Positions 32,136 to 43,754 of a stretch of 64,000 bases of DNA are shown here, one piece after another. A program made the position numbers and the translations under genes. Within the stretch, counting starts at the first letter, position 1. Each line of letters starts with the position of its first letter. The notes below the pieces were generated by a model. The model searched no databases and was not told where the DNA came from. It worked only from the letters and a program-made list of their open reading frames with translations. The stretch comes from Adiantum capillus-veneris (taxonomy: Eukaryota; Streptophyta; Polypodiopsida; Polypodiales; Pteridaceae): the NCBI GenBank assembly GCA_014529385.2, contig CM043947.1, positions 115,523,587-115,587,586 on the forward strand, written 5' to 3'.

Positions 32136-32378
32136 GTGTGCCTTCTTAGGAGCTGCGTGGTTGGTTTAAACCGATTATCAAAACTGACTCCTTTTCATTT
32201 AACACAAAGAATCCAGATAAATGTTCATGTGTCCAGGAAGATCTTTTTCCAGCAGTGCATAGTCTTTATGTTTGGGCCAAGAAGATTAAGAGAGATACTG
32301 GAATGCCCTTTGCCTGTTGTAATTTCGATGATTAACTATGAAAACCCATTTGATGTACATGTGTCTGTCCTTATCTAA
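32136..32378 (+). CDS. Type I small ORF upstream of gag in element C
   Basis: This 80-codon ORF has C-terminal 55 residues that align with the type I ORF of element B: INVHVSRKIFFQQ, FMFGPRRLREIL, P.PVV, then FDVHVSVL. About 31 of 55 positions are identical by eye although the DNA is much more diverged. It lies outside the LTR, about 100 bp before gag. The first 20-25 residues have no counterpart and the true start may be later. Function is unknown. Its survival as an open frame in an element whose gag and pol are full of stops is notable but could be chance, given its length. Confidence 0.55.
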   Translation: MCLLRSCVVGLNRLSKLTPFHLTQRIQINVHVSRKIFFQQCIVFMFGPRRLREILECPLPVVISMINYENPFDVHVSVLI

Positions 32379-32480
32379 AGTTGAGCTCCATTAATGTTTC
32401 TGGGGATTGGTTCAGTAAAAAGTTTGGGTTCTTGCACATGTGGTAGAAGGGGTTCTCAACGCATTAAAACTTGAGTAGCC

Positions 32481-33700
32481 ATGGATTTCTCTTATCCTGA
32501 ATTTCATGGAAGACGTGATGAAGATGTGGAGGATTTTTTGGAAAATATGGAGATTGTCTGCATTAGCAAACAGATTCATGATCCTTCATAGATGTTATGT
32601 CTTCTCCAAATCTGTTTGAAGAGCGATGCATGAGTTTGGTCCAAAGCATTTGAAGAGGAGTTGCATGCGGGGGATCCACCTGTGAGATTAAGTTGGGACA
32701 ATATAAGGCATGGATTGGAAGTGGAGCTTGTGAAGAAAAAATATCCTCACAAAGTGTGGCAAAAAGTACAGGTTTTAGTGCAAAGGGAAGGTGAGCCAAT
32801 AGATGCTTACATATGTAAGTTTTCAATGGCATGGGAGAGGATGTGCAAGGCCTTAGCACCACAGGTACCCCCACCTGACATGATGAAGAAGGAAAGTTTC
32901 TTGGCTGGTCTTTGGGAGAATATACGTTGGAGAGTGGAGCTAATGAATCCTAGGACATATGAAGATGCACTAGAGGTATCAAGGAACAAAGAGTGGAAGC
33001 TGAGAACAATGAGTCAACTAGGAGTAGAATCTTTTCCCATGAGGTCTGAATTTTAGGCTATGGATTCTTTGCAAGGTCGCATGCCAGGGGTTCATTATGA
33101 ACCAATGGTTTCTGTTACTCCTCATGTTATGCTAGCAGTGGGCACTACAACAGTGCAAAATGATGGGCTAAGGCAAGACATGAGGCAAGTGGTAGATTTC
33201 ATGAAGAATATCAGCTTAAACATGCTAGATAAGGTGGGAAATAATTGAGGTCGAGGGAGGTTTGCAAATCAGCCAGGAGGTGAAGAAAGACCTAGGAATG
33301 GTTTTGGACAAAGCAATGGTAGTTTCTAGAGGCGGACACCCACGTGTTATAATTGTGGAGATTTGGGCCACATCAACCGACAATGTGATAAGCCACCAAG
33401 GATGGGGGGAGATATGTATCTATTGCCAAGACAGGTGCTAACTAGGTCAAATGATTATGGCATTAAAATTAAGGGAGAAGTAGGAACCAGTGGATCAACC
33501 CACGAGGAAAAGGGAAAGACAAAAGTGATAAGTGTAATCACCTTGGAGAAGGCAGCAAAGTTGGAGGATACATTAGTGATGCTTATTGGGAAGAGTACCA
33601 CACAGGATAAGGAAGGAAGAAATTCCCTAGGTCCTAGTAACAAGAAGTGAAAGAGCCATGAAGGCGAGGATGTCAAGACCAAGAGGAAAAGGAGAGAGCG
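32481..33700 (+). pseudogene. Element C Gag
   Basis: This is a Tat-type Gag beginning at 32,481 (MDFSYPEFHGRRDEDVEDFL). The Gag core follows (KYPHKVWQKVQVLVQREGEP, then MMKKESFLAGL). A CCHC knuckle, CYNCGDLGHINRQC, lies at about 33,347-33,390. The frame is constant but has stops near 32,590, 32,629, 33,054, 33,246, 33,328 and 33,648. It would package element RNA. Basic, lysine-rich sequence (KTKRKRRERR) ends the segment. Confidence 0.85.
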
Positions 33701-33939
33701 TCGCTAATAAGTTTCATGTTTCACATTTTCCACTAGGGGATGGGAAATTTACCTATGACTTGAAGGAGGAATTGATAACAGGAAAGTAGATGTTACTTTT
33801 GGGAAGCTTATAGAGATGGTGCCTAAGCTAAAGCGATAGTCGAAGAGGATGGTTAACCCAATGGAGAAAGAACCAGAGAGAGGTTTGGTGAAGGTATTGG
33901 CAATGAATGAGCTACCAGACATTTTCCCAATAGTAGATG

Positions 33940-34448
33940 TGTGGCACAAAATAATAAATCTGGGATAAGGTTATGTTGATGGCAGATCCCAAATATGTGC
34001 CATAACACACTCATGCATTGAGAAGATGGGTCTTACAGTGATCGGGGTGTCAGGATTTTGGATCAGATTTGAAAACCATCAAAAAGTAAAATGTTTGGGT
34101 GTTGTAAAGATCTTAGAAGTGGAGGCGTATGATTCAAAGGTGGTGATTGATTTTCATGTGATGCCAACGGGGTTGAGAGCATATCCTATTATACTGGGTG
34201 GACCATGGCTACATGCAGTGGGAGTTGTTCAAAATTGGAGACGTGGTACAATTAGCCTCTATGGAAAGATAGGTGCCAAGAAGCTTTATAATATGGACAC
34301 AAGTAAATTATCGAAAGAGCTTTATGAAGATGAGGATGAGTCTAGTGATGAAGACTATTCCACAGTGACTAACGAGGATAGTGATAGTACTACCAGTAGT
34401 GATGAGGATGTTGATTTTGCATTTCTTTTGATAGACAAAGAAATCTAG
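33940..34448 (+). pseudogene. Element C protease
   Basis: This is a retropepsin-like domain. The active-site region reads GYVDGRSQICAITHSCIEK near 33,967-34,020, where related elements E and F have DGGAQ, so the catalytic loop is altered. Later comes the usual YPIILGGPWL near residue 55 of the open part. An acidic, serine-rich tail (DEDESSDEDYS, then SDSTTSSDED) links it to RT. The frame is that of gag. Confidence 0.75.
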
Positions 34449-35596
34449 GAGTCTGCTTTAGTTGCATTTGCAAATGAGATTAAAGATGAAAGTGAAGGGC
34501 CTTATGAAGTGATTGAAGGTCTTGTGCAAACCAAGGTTGAATTTTCAAAAAAGAAGGAATTGATGACACAAATGATCAGTGGAGACCTCTCAGCTATGGA
34601 GAAGGAGATATATTGGCACATACTGGCTAGTTTTCTCGATTTGTTCATTACTTCATATGAAGAGATTAGAGGGTTCAAGGGAGAAGAGATGCATATAGAG
34701 TTGAAGGAAGGTGTTAAGCCAGTGCGGCAAAGGCTAAGAAGGATGGGTCAAGAGAAGATGGGAGCCTTGCGGGAAGAGGTGGACAAGTTATTGAAGGCAG
34801 GGTTCATAGTCCCAGTGGAAACCACAGAATGAGTGAGTCTAGTAATAGTCAGCCCAAAGAAGGATGGGAAGTGGAGGATTTGTGTAGATTTTAAACCCTT
34901 AAATGCAACCACTAAGAAGAACCCATATCCTCTTCCATTCATTGATCAAAACTTGGATTTAGTGGCAAGTTATGAGAGGTATAGTGTGTGTGATGGTTTT
35001 TTAGGCTATTTTCAATTGAAGATTGCTCTTAAAGACCAAATAAAGACAACTTTAATTACAACATGGGGTTGTTATTGTTACACGGTATTTCCATTTGGGT
35101 TAACTAATGGACCATCCTTCTATCAAGAGAGAAAATTGGGTATTGGAACCACTCATTGGTAGTTATGTTAAAGCTTATATGGACAACTTTTGTGTCTACA
35201 GCAGTAGGGCTGAACACCATGAGAAGATACAAATGGTGTATTGGCTCGATATTATGAATGTGGAGGACAACTAAATCCACAAAAATGTCATCTAGCACAG
35301 CCAAGGGTGAAGTTATTGGGCCATATGGTGTCACAAAATGGCATTGAGGCTGATCCAGACAAGGTTAAGTCTATTATTCTTCTTCCATCACTTACGAGTA
35401 CAAAGCAATTGGCAACCTTTATACACAAAGTGAAGTACATGGCGCGGTTTATTCCATCGTCTTCACAGCTCCTTTATCCATTACAACAAGTGGCAAAGCA
35501 TAATCCATTGCAATGGAGAAACAAGTGTGAAGAAGTGTTTCAACATGTGAAAGAGGCATTAGGGGGTTGTCAGCCATGCAAGCTCCTGATTAGGAG
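34449..35596 (+). pseudogene. Element C reverse transcriptase
   Basis: This is a Tat-type RT with VKPVRQRLRRMGQEKMGALREEV, then PKKDGKWRICVDFKPLN, YSVCDGFLGYFQLKI (motif A aspartate present) and FPFGLTNGPSF. A stop falls at 34,830 and a pair of compensating frameshifts spans about 35,130-35,240. Within that block the catalytic motif reads YMDNFCVYSS, where FIDDFCVYSS is expected, so the second aspartate is lost. The thumb/connection part (PQKCHLAQPRVKLLGHMVSQNGIEAD) follows at 35,265. The enzyme would be inactive. Confidence 0.88.
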
Positions 35597-35830
35597 CAAG
35601 TGTTTTATGTAAATCCATCAGTAGGGGATGATGCCATTGGAGCCATGCTTTTGCAAAAGGGGAAGGGCAGCCATTATGTGAGGCCAGTGTATTGTGCAAT
35701 CCGAGTGAAGTTGATAGCAAAGAGAAAATTCTCGGAAGTAGAGCTAGTGATGTCCAGTGTAATATTTGCTTGTCGACGGTTTCGTCATTACTTGCTACCA
35801 CGACCTTTTGTTTTCTAACGAGTTACGCCT
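35597..35830 (+). pseudogene. Element C first RNase H
   Basis: This is the gypsy-type RNase H remnant: FYVNPSVGDDAIGAMLLQKG, then RKFSEVELVMSSVIFACRRFRHYLLPRPF. It is in a different frame from RT and ends at a stop near 35,816. In Tat elements this first domain is degenerate and is followed by a second RNase H, as seen here. Confidence 0.8.
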
Positions 35831-35961
35831 TTTTACCATAGTTAATTAATGGCACTATTATGTCAAATGTGGTCAAGAAATGGGTATTTGAGCTACAAGA
35901 GTTTGAGTTCTCTTTTTTAGTGGAAGACAGTAAAAGAGCTCCCCTTCTTGTTAAGTAAGAG

Positions 35962-36501
35962 GTGGTGAGAAGGGTGGCTCAAGAAGTGCCACGGATGAGA
36001 AATGCACATTTGTTGTTTTTTGATGGCTCATACAGAAAGAGCCATGATGCGGCTTCAGGGGGTATAGCACTTTACGATCCAGAGGGACAGCTAGTATACA
36101 AGAGAGGGTTCAAATTGGATGCGCATAGTAACAATGAGGTTGATTATGCTACATTGAAAGCCAGATTACACATTTTTTTGAAGCATGGGATTAGAAGGTT
36201 GAGCATAAAAGGTGATGCCTTGTTAGTTGTGAAGCAAGTGTCAGGTGTGTGGAAGAGCAAGAACATCTCATTGAAGGAAATGTGTTTCAGAATTAAAGGC
36301 CTATTAAAAAAGTTTGAAGCATGGAGCATCAGAGGCATTGAACGTGCTCTAAATGGAGAGGCACATGAAGCAGGTCAAAGCATGATTGGGGAGCTATTTG
36401 TGTTGAGGACCAATTTTCCTCTTTTTCATGGCTGGGAAAGTTTGGCTCAAGAAAGAGTTTTTGCTAACAGGAATCATTCCAAAGGGCATTCAAAATTCTA
36501 A
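35962..36501 (+). CDS. Element C second, archaeal-type RNase H
   Basis: This 179-codon open stretch carries a complete second RNase H typical of the Tat lineage of plant gypsy elements. It shows LLFFDGSYRKSHDAASGGIA, SNNEVDYATLKARLHIF, LSIKGDALLVVKQVSGVW and RALNGEAHEA. The catalytic FDGS aspartate and the IKGDA aspartate are kept. The usual glutamate in NNEAEY is aspartate here. It would remove RNA from RNA:DNA hybrids. It lies between the first RNase H and integrase, the expected position. The first ATG is not a real start. Confidence 0.85.
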   Translation: MVRRVAQEVPRMRNAHLLFFDGSYRKSHDAASGGIALYDPEGQLVYKRGFKLDAHSNNEVDYATLKARLHIFLKHGIRRLSIKGDALLVVKQVSGVWKSKNISLKEMCFRIKGLLKKFEAWSIRGIERALNGEAHEAGQSMIGELFVLRTNFPLFHGWESLAQERVFANRNHSKGHSKF

Positions 36502-37772
36502 GAAGTATGGTTTTGTGCGTAGAGCATCCATGTACAAATTGATTGGGGATTTCTTATACATGAAAGGGGCTGATCTCATGTTGAGACGTATACCTTGGCA
36601 GGAGGATCTTTATACAATGTTGGAAGAGAATCATGAAGGCATATGTGGCAAACATTTTTCTCTAAAGATCACCTTGCATAAGATCTTTCAAGAGGGGTAT
36701 GTATGGCCTAGTTTGCACAAGGATGTTCACCATTGGTGTAGGTCTTGCAATAGGTGTCAACAATTTGGGAAGAGAGTGTTGAAGCCAGAGCTACAAAAAA
36801 CCATTATGGCATTTGATGTGTTTGAAAAGTGGGGGATTGATGCAATAGGCCTGTTACCTATCACAAGCAGGGGCAAAAGCTAAATTTTGACTGCAGTGGA
36901 CTTTCTCTCAAGATGGGTAGAGGCTATAGCACTAAAAAAAATCAATGCAAAGGATGTGGAAAATTTTTTGTATGATGAAATATGTTGCAAGTTTGGGGTG
37001 CCACTGGAGCTACTTTCAGATAAGGGGCCAGGATTTAGAGCTAAACTGCTAGTCTTTTTATGCGCAAAGATGAAGATTAGGCACCAGCATACCACTCTTT
37101 ATTATCCCCAATGTAATGTCTTAAATGAAAGATTCAATGGTGAGATGGTACAAATTCTTTCAAAAGTGACAGAGCACCAAGGAAAGAATTGGGATTTGGA
37201 ATTGCCTAGTGCATTATGGGCTTACCGTACTTTGGTGAAGACAGGTAAAGGGTTTACTCAATTTCATTTGGTATATGGAAAGGAAGCACTGTTGCCTATG
37301 GATGAAGAAGCTCCTTGGGTAGTCCAGTGATGCATTCAAAGAGAGGCTCTTACAATTACAAGAGGTTCAACTAGATAGGATGAGTGCGTTGGAGCATTAT
37401 GGGCAGATGCAAGATAGAGCTTTAGCAAAGATAAATGAAAAGGTCAAAAGTAAGCGTATCAGGAAACATGACTTGGTTTTATGCTACAATACTAAGCTGG
37501 ACAAGACATTCCAAAAGAAGTTTCAAATTAAGTGGAAAGGCCCTCTCAAGGTAGTGGAGTGTTTTTCAAATGGTACAAATGAGCTGGCTAACCTGGATGG
37601 GATTCTACATAAGTCAAGGGTAAATGGATTGCGTCTTACATTGTATCATGCTAGATTGATGATGATGGATCAAGATGAGATGTCTGCAGAACAAGTAATG
37701 TATGTGAGGGATGAGGAGACCTGTGACTCGGCGAGTCTCATATCTCTTTTTGCTACCGTTGATCATGATTGA
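36502..37772 (+). pseudogene. Element C integrase
   Basis: The zinc finger is visible (ENHEGICGKHF, then HHWCRSCNRCQQ), followed by the core with WGIDAIGLLP, LLSDKGPGF and LNERFNGEM as the D, D, E positions. LELPSALWAYRTLVKTGKG and the conserved FHLVYGKEALLP follow. The C-terminal part (37,380-37,772) has DLVLCYNTKLDKTFQKKFQ and KWKGPLKVVE. Stops or frame changes fall at about 36,881, 37,328 and 37,378. There is no chromodomain, as expected for Tat. Confidence 0.88.
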
Positions 37773-37789
37773 TCTAGCGGGCTAGGGGA

Positions 37790-39128
37790 TGGGCAAATTA
37801 TTTTAGGAGTTTTTTGGAAGAAGTGATTGCACATATGTACATAGCCATGCATGGTGCATCGAATAAAGAATTGCCCATTTTCCAGAGCCAGGTGGTTATG
37901 TGGGGCCCACATGTGTACATGTAGGACATCATGTACATAGTGCATCGATTTTCATCGTCACCAGTATTAGTGTGTTTTTCTATAATAATGAGGAGTTGGT
38001 AGTGCTTAAAACTTCTCAAGAAAGCTATTTGCAGGTTGATGACATGAGGTAAGCAGGTGCTTCAGATGGCATACAGTGGTGCTAGGAGGTCGAATGGGGT
38101 CAATACTTGCACGTGGATAAGCGAGGAGACAACGTGGGTGTTTTCTTGTGATGATTATGTATAAAGCATCATGAGGATTATATTTGGGGGACCCTTCACA
38201 TGGTTACGGGGTGCATTATTGGAAAAACTTGAGTGCCAGGTGTGCGGATGGATGCAGTAGGGTGACAACTATGCACTGTGAGGCCACATTTTGGTCTGTT
38301 CGGGGTCCGTTTGAGGTCAACTAAAAGGCCAAAGGTGCCCAAGGAATAAAGTGAAGTGTGGACACTGAAAAACTTGAGAGAAGATTATTTTTGTTGTTTT
38401 CTTGTGATGATTATGTATAAAGTTCATCATGAGGATTATATTTGGGGAGCCCTTCACGTGGTTACTGGGTGCATTATTGGAAAAAGTTGAGTGCCAGGTG
38501 TGCCGATGGATGCAATAGGGTGACAACTATGCACTGTGAAGCCTCTTTTTGGTCTGTTCGTGATCCATTTGAGGTCAACTAAAAGGCCAAAGGTGCCCAA
38601 GGGATAAAGTGAAGTGTGGACACTAAAAAACTTGAGAGAAGACTATTTTTGCTATTTTTGGAGCCTGTTTTGGCCATAAACTGTTCATTCGAGGTTGGAT
38701 TTGAGCACTTTGATATTGTAGACTGGGTTTTTTGGCTGCTCTTCACGCAATGTTTCTGTTCATTTTGCCAAATTTCTCACTTTTTCTGTTGTTTTTCCTG
38801 TGTAAGTTTGTTCTATGAGTGATGTATCTGCTCCAATTTGTGATAGTATCTGGCATATTTCATCCATATTGTGTGAGCTATTGCCCCATTGGTGTTGTCC
38901 AAAGCTCAATTGTATCTAAACATCATAAATTATCCTCTTTTGAACTGAGTTTTTTTGTGTTGAGTGGGCAAATGGGTATTCTCTCTCCTCTCACTCCATC
39001 AGTGTGTTCCTTGTGTCGGCTAGGTGGGTTGTGTAAGCCGAGTGGTTCCCCATAGTGTGTGTGTATCATCCCAAGAGTGTGTGTCGGGTGATTATAGAGG
39101 CATTGTGTGTGTTTCCAACCCGCTCACA
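37790..39128 (+). repeat. Element C 3' LTR
   Basis: A 1,339-bp LTR from TGGGCAAATT (after the purine-rich GGGCTAGGGGA at 37,779-37,789) to CCCGCTCACA. The end matches the 5' LTR at 31,479. It has an internal tandem duplication (see the separate entry). No target duplication can be tested, because the 5' LTR is rearranged. Confidence 0.82.
38136..38650. repeat. ~257-bp tandem duplication inside the C 3' LTR
   Basis: The block starting GTTTTCTTGTGATGATTATG at about 38,138 repeats at about 38,396, including GGTGCATTATTGGAAAAA and GGTCAACTAAAAGGCC. The 5' LTR copies have one unit. Confidence 0.8.
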
Positions 39129-40160
39129 ATGGTTAACCCATAGTCCTTCTCCTCGTCACTCCAAAAGGGAAGAGGGGAAACAAAGGAAGAAAAAGGCAAG
39201 AAAGAGGTCACCCTCTTCTCCTTCTTCTTCACCTTTCTCCTCTACCGATGAAAGCTATGGATATTCTCCTAGAGAACACAAGAGGGGAGGACATCACAAA
39301 TCTTACCGTGCATGGCGAAGGTCACAAAAGATAAACAAGTTCAAAGGGGGAGAAAATATTATCTCTTTTCTCACCTATGATGGCACCTTTGGTGCTACCA
39401 ACAAAGTATTGGCCTTCATCCAACAATTTGATGCGGTCTTTGGAGACAAGGGCTTCATGTAGTCTTCCAAGCTACACCATGTAGCTATGCACTTCCAAAA
39501 ATTGGCTCGTCAATGGTGGCAACGGCAAAGCCCCAAAGACATGGAAAACTCTACGAGTTTCCATCATGAAGAAATTCCTTGCAAGCGATGCAAAGGACAA
39601 AGTGATCACTGAATGGCGGAGTTTGAGGCTTCTCTCTTATGAGTCTATTCACAAATATGTGGACAAGTTTTAGGATTTACATCTCAAGGCTACTATCTTT
39701 CAAAAGATAGACTTCACCGAGCAAAAGAAACAATTCTGTGTGAGATTACGTGAAGGGATGGCCATGTATGTCAACTCTCAATGACCTAGTTCTATCAACG
39801 AAGTAATCCACCATACCATGGTTGCATTGTGCATCAATTTCCAACAAGGGGCTAGACAGAATGTCAAGCCCATGGAGAATAAAGATAGAAGTGATGCAAA
39901 GGATAATTAATGCCCAAAATTCTTCCCAAGGCCATTCCAACAACAACAACAACAATCGATCCAAGGAGAAAGGAGTTTACAAAGGTAAAAATAAACTCTC
40001 TTCTGAAGAGCTTGAAACTTTTCGCAAGGATCAAAAATGTTTTAAGTGTGGGGAGCAAGGACATGGTTATCGTTCTTGCCCCAAAAGAAATGCTCGCAAT
40101 AAGACTCTTAGAGCTTCCACTATTGAATCTCCAAAAGGGGATGCTCATTGCAAAGGATCA
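39129..40160 (+). pseudogene. Element D Gag
   Basis: This is the Gag of a chromovirus. A basic, serine-rich N-terminus (KKKARKRSPSSPSSSPFSS) is followed by the Gag core, which is split by frameshifts: INKFKGGENIISFLTYDGTF at 39,330, LHHVAMHFQKLARQWW at 39,470, then ITEWRSLRLLSYESIHKYVD in another frame at 39,605. A CCHC knuckle, CFKCGEQGHGYRSC, lies at about 40,037-40,080. It starts immediately after the C 3' LTR with no LTR of its own, so the 5' part of D has been lost or C inserted next to it. Confidence 0.82.
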
Positions 40161-40753
40161 CCTCTTACCTATGCTTGGGGAAAGGTAAGGGAGCATGATG
40201 CCTTTATCCTGTTTGACCCTGGATCTACTCACAACTTCATATAAACGAAGTTGGCCACGAAGTTGGGCATTCAAGATTTTGAGATGGGAGATATTATAAC
40301 AGCACAGCTTTCAAGGGACAACAAACCTCCGTTACTCCCTTGATTGGGAAGTTGAGTGTTCATGTCCAAAGCTATGTAGACAAAGAAGTCTTTTTCATGT
40401 CTCCTCTCCAACATGAGGATGCTATCCTAGGGGCGCCATGGTTTGATCGCATGGATGCCAGCATGAGGTTCCCTAACATGAGAATCTACTTCACCTACAG
40501 GGGAATGAACATGTATATAGATGCTAATGAGTCTGGTTGTACTATACCACTTGTAAATCCACCAGCTTTTGATATGTCAATGAAAAGCTCAATTTTTGCG
40601 TACATGATTTTTGTCAAAGAATCCACTAATAACGCTAATGGTTTACCAAGTGAAAATGGTAGGAATCAAGAAGAGTTAGACTTGTATAACTTTCTAAAAG
40701 GATTCCAAGATTTTCTCTTCGATGATACCCCTATGGACTTACCTCCAAAATGA
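40161..40753 (+). pseudogene. Element D protease
   Basis: The retropepsin active site appears as AFILFDPGSTHNFI near 40,200, with proline in place of the usual threonine or serine. A stop follows at 40,242 and a frameshift near 40,340. The C-terminal part has DAILGAPWFDRM. An approximately 45-residue linker with FLFDDTPMDLPP leads into RT. Confidence 0.78.
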
Positions 40754-42155
40754 GGGGATGATGACCATCGAATTGAGCTCCTATCAGGAAGATCATCACC
40801 TAACAAGCCTCCTTATCACGTTTCCCAAGCTCAACAAGAGGATATTATGAAGCAACTACAAGAATTGGTAGACAAAGAGATGGTGAGGCCTAGATCCTCT
40901 CCCTTTTGTTCTCCAGTTGTTTTAGTGCAAAAGAAAGATGGTACATACCTCATGTGTGTGGACTGTCACGGACTAAACCATATCACTATCAAAAATAGAT
41001 TTCTCGTACCTCGGGTAGAAGATCTTTTTGATAAGCTACAAGGCTCTACCTACTTCAATATGATTGAACTTAAAAGTGTCTATCATCAAATAAGGATACT
41101 GGAGGAAGATATCCTAAAGACCGCGTTTCGTACAACGTTTGGTCTTTATGAATATCTAGTCATTCCTTTTGGCTTGACCAATGCACCCATCACAATCAGT
41201 CGTTTGATGGAGAAAATATTTAGACCCTATCGCAAGCTCACTAGGGTGTTATTTGATGATATCATCATCTACTCCAAGTCCTTGGAGGAACACAAGCGAC
41301 ATCTCCAAGTGATTTTTCAAGCATTGAGGGAGAACAAGTTTATTCTCAACCAAAAGAAAAGTGAATTTTTCCTTCAAGAGATTCAATACTTAGGTCATAT
41401 TATCTCTCAAGATGGTATTCATATGGATCCATTGAAGTTAGAGGTAACAAAAGCATGGCCTAATCCAAGGAATCTACATGAGCTAAGAAGCTTTATTGGT
41501 ATGTGTGCATATTATAGACGCTTCATAACAAAGTTTTTACAAATATCAGGACCATTACATGACTTAAAAAAGAAGAATGTTAAGTATTCATGGAGGAGGA
41601 AAAATATTGTAACAAGCTCAAAGAGAAGCTTACCCCTCAACCAGTCCTTATGCTTCCAGATCTCACAAAGCCATTTGAGGTCCAATGCAATGCTTGTGGT
41701 GATTTCCTTGGAGCAATCTTGCTTCAAGAAGGGCATGCCATAGCATATGAGAGCCGAAGGCTCAATACGGATGAACAAGCCTTGGGAATTTATGAGAAAG
41801 AGCTTTTAGCTGTTCTACATGTCCTAGACACATGGAAGCACTATTTATTAGGGTTTCCATTCATTTTATAAATAGACCATCAAAGTGTCAAGTAATTCAT
41901 GATGCAAAGCTTTCCAACAAACAAATGAGGTGGGAAAATTTTCTTTCGCAATTTAAATTTCATATTGCTCACATTGATGGTACACACAATCAAATGGCCG
42001 ATGCACTATCACGACGACCAAAAGTTAATGTTGTTTCTAGAGCAACTCACAATGATCTATCTTCTATGATATATGAGTATGCTATTGGCTTTGACTTTAA
42101 AGACATAATGTCATCCCTTTCTTTGGAAAGTAAAGAGGAACCATTCACCTTGTAG
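40754..42155 (+). pseudogene. Element D reverse transcriptase and RNase H
   Basis: RT motifs are SSPFCSPVVLVQKKDGT, YFNMIELKSVYHQIRI, IPFGLTNAP and LFDDIIIYSKS. In motif A the expected aspartate (IDLKSGYH) is glutamate. RNase H begins FEVQCNACGDFLGAILLQ, where the usual TDAS aspartate is asparagine, and continues with IYEKELLAVLHVLDTWKHYL and DGTHNQMADALSRR. Frame changes occur near 41,590 and 41,850. Several catalytic positions are altered, so this copy is dead even apart from frameshifts. Confidence 0.88.
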
Positions 42156-43448
42156 GATGGTTATCTTCTCCATGGAAATAGACTATTTGTTACGCACTCT
42201 CTTCATGAGAAATTCATGTATGAATCCCATGCTCCTCCCTATGCGGGGGGGATAGGACATACAGTATGCTTCAAAATGTGTGTATGCCAAAAGACTAAAT
42301 ATGATAGAGGGAAGAAACCTGGATTACTCCAGCCATTGCCCATTCCTAATTCACCATGGGAGAGTATATCCATGGAGTTTATCTTTGGATTACCCAAGTC
42401 TATCCATGGGGATACAGGAATATGGACAATAGTCGACAGGTTAAGCAAGCAAGCACACTTTATTCCTGTCAAAAAGACTATTAAGGCACACCAAATGGCA
42501 ACCGTATTCATATCTCAAATTTTCAAACACCATGGATTACCAGCATCCAGCATATCAAATAGAGATCCTAGAATGACCAATAATTTCTGGAAAGGTTTCT
42601 TTGAAAATTTAGGTACAAGATTGAATTTCTCTTTGGCCTACCACCCACAAACAGATGGCCAAAGTGAGATAGCCAATCTTATGATACTCGATCTACTAAA
42701 GACTTATGTTATAGAAGTAGATCATCGATCACAATGGGAGAAGTACTTACCCCTTATAGAGTATGCGTACAACAATACTGTCCATAGTACTACAGGAAAG
42801 CACCTTTTGAGATCATAGAGGGAAAACCTAAAAGTCCCTTACTACTTAAATTATATGGGAAGATCTTCACTGCTGATAGCCGTGACCTACAAGAATATTT
42901 TCAAAAGGTTAAGGAGGCTATATGCATATCTCAACAAAGGAAAAAAGTTACTACTGACAAGCACAGAAGGAGCTTAACAATCAAAGAAAATGATTGGGTC
43001 TTACTTAACTTTTCCAAGGCTCGATTGAGGCAAACGATGGGGAAAAATCCTACGGGCCATCAAAAGTATTATGCTAAATTAGCAAAAAGAAACTATGGTC
43101 CTTTTCAAATCTTGAAGCCAATCAATGACATGTCTTATCAACTCAAGTTGCCCAAACCATTGGCTCATACACAATACTTTTCATGTGAGCCTACTTAAGC
43201 CCTACAAAGTAGAACCACCAATAGAACCAATTATTGAAGACCCTCCAAAAATAAAAGACCAAGAAGAGGTCCTACAACCCAAAGCTATCCTTGAGCATGA
43301 AGACAAGGTACTACGACATGGTAAGATTATCCGACCGTATCTTATTGAGCTAAAAAATTATCCTTTTGAAGATGCTAGATGGATGCAAGGAATCCAGCTT
43401 AAGGATAGTATGAACCTTGTCAACGCTTACAATGCTATATTAGAGTAA
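42156..43448 (+). pseudogene. Element D integrase with chromodomain-like tail
   Basis: The zinc-finger end is partly visible as FKMCVCQKTKYDRGKK. The core reads SISMEFIFGLP, ASSISNRDPRM and GQSEIANLMILDLLK. At the first catalytic position aspartate is glutamate, and at the second it is asparagine; the glutamate is kept. A frameshift near 42,800 and another near 43,130 lead to the C-terminal part (FHVSLLKPYKVEPP), then ILEHEDKVLRHGKIIRPYLI and NYPFEDARWM, a chromodomain-like tail. It ends at 43,446. No 3' LTR follows. Confidence 0.85.
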
Positions 43449-43669
43449 GAAAATGTACATGTTTCTTTTAATTGATCAATGCTTTTGTCTTATAAGAATA
43501 ATTCTCTCTTTATTGTGCACAAATTTCAGTAGTATGCATGCTAAGAATAATGTTTGTGATGAGGACGTCTCTCAAACACCATGTAAAATTTGTCACTCTA
43601 CTTGGGAGGTTTATATGGAGTAAAGAGCAGACATGCTTGTGGCAGCTATGTCTCCCAAGCACCCAATGG
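43449..43669 (+). other. Junction of D and F
   Basis: About 220 bp of unassigned DNA between the chromodomain stop of D and the first recognisable codons of F gag. No polypurine tract or LTR is visible, so the D/F boundary is not resolved. Confidence 0.5.
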
Positions 43670-43754
43670 ATTAGTCATCCATCTTGGAATGATGAAAATG
43701 CACAGATGTTTATTGAAAAGTTGGAATTCAATTGCTTACTGTACAATATACTAG
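43670..43754 (+). pseudogene. Element F Gag, N-terminal piece (left of E)
   Basis: The frame reads ISHPSWNDENAQMFIEKLEF and resembles the Tat Gag start of element C. It is cut by element E at NI/LD. The rest resumes at 53,434 in a matching frame. The true start of F gag lies upstream and is not recognised. Confidence 0.75.

Noticed and set aside
43449-43754. D 3' LTR between D and E
   Set aside because: No polypurine tract or match to any 5' sequence of D. The right part is F gag.
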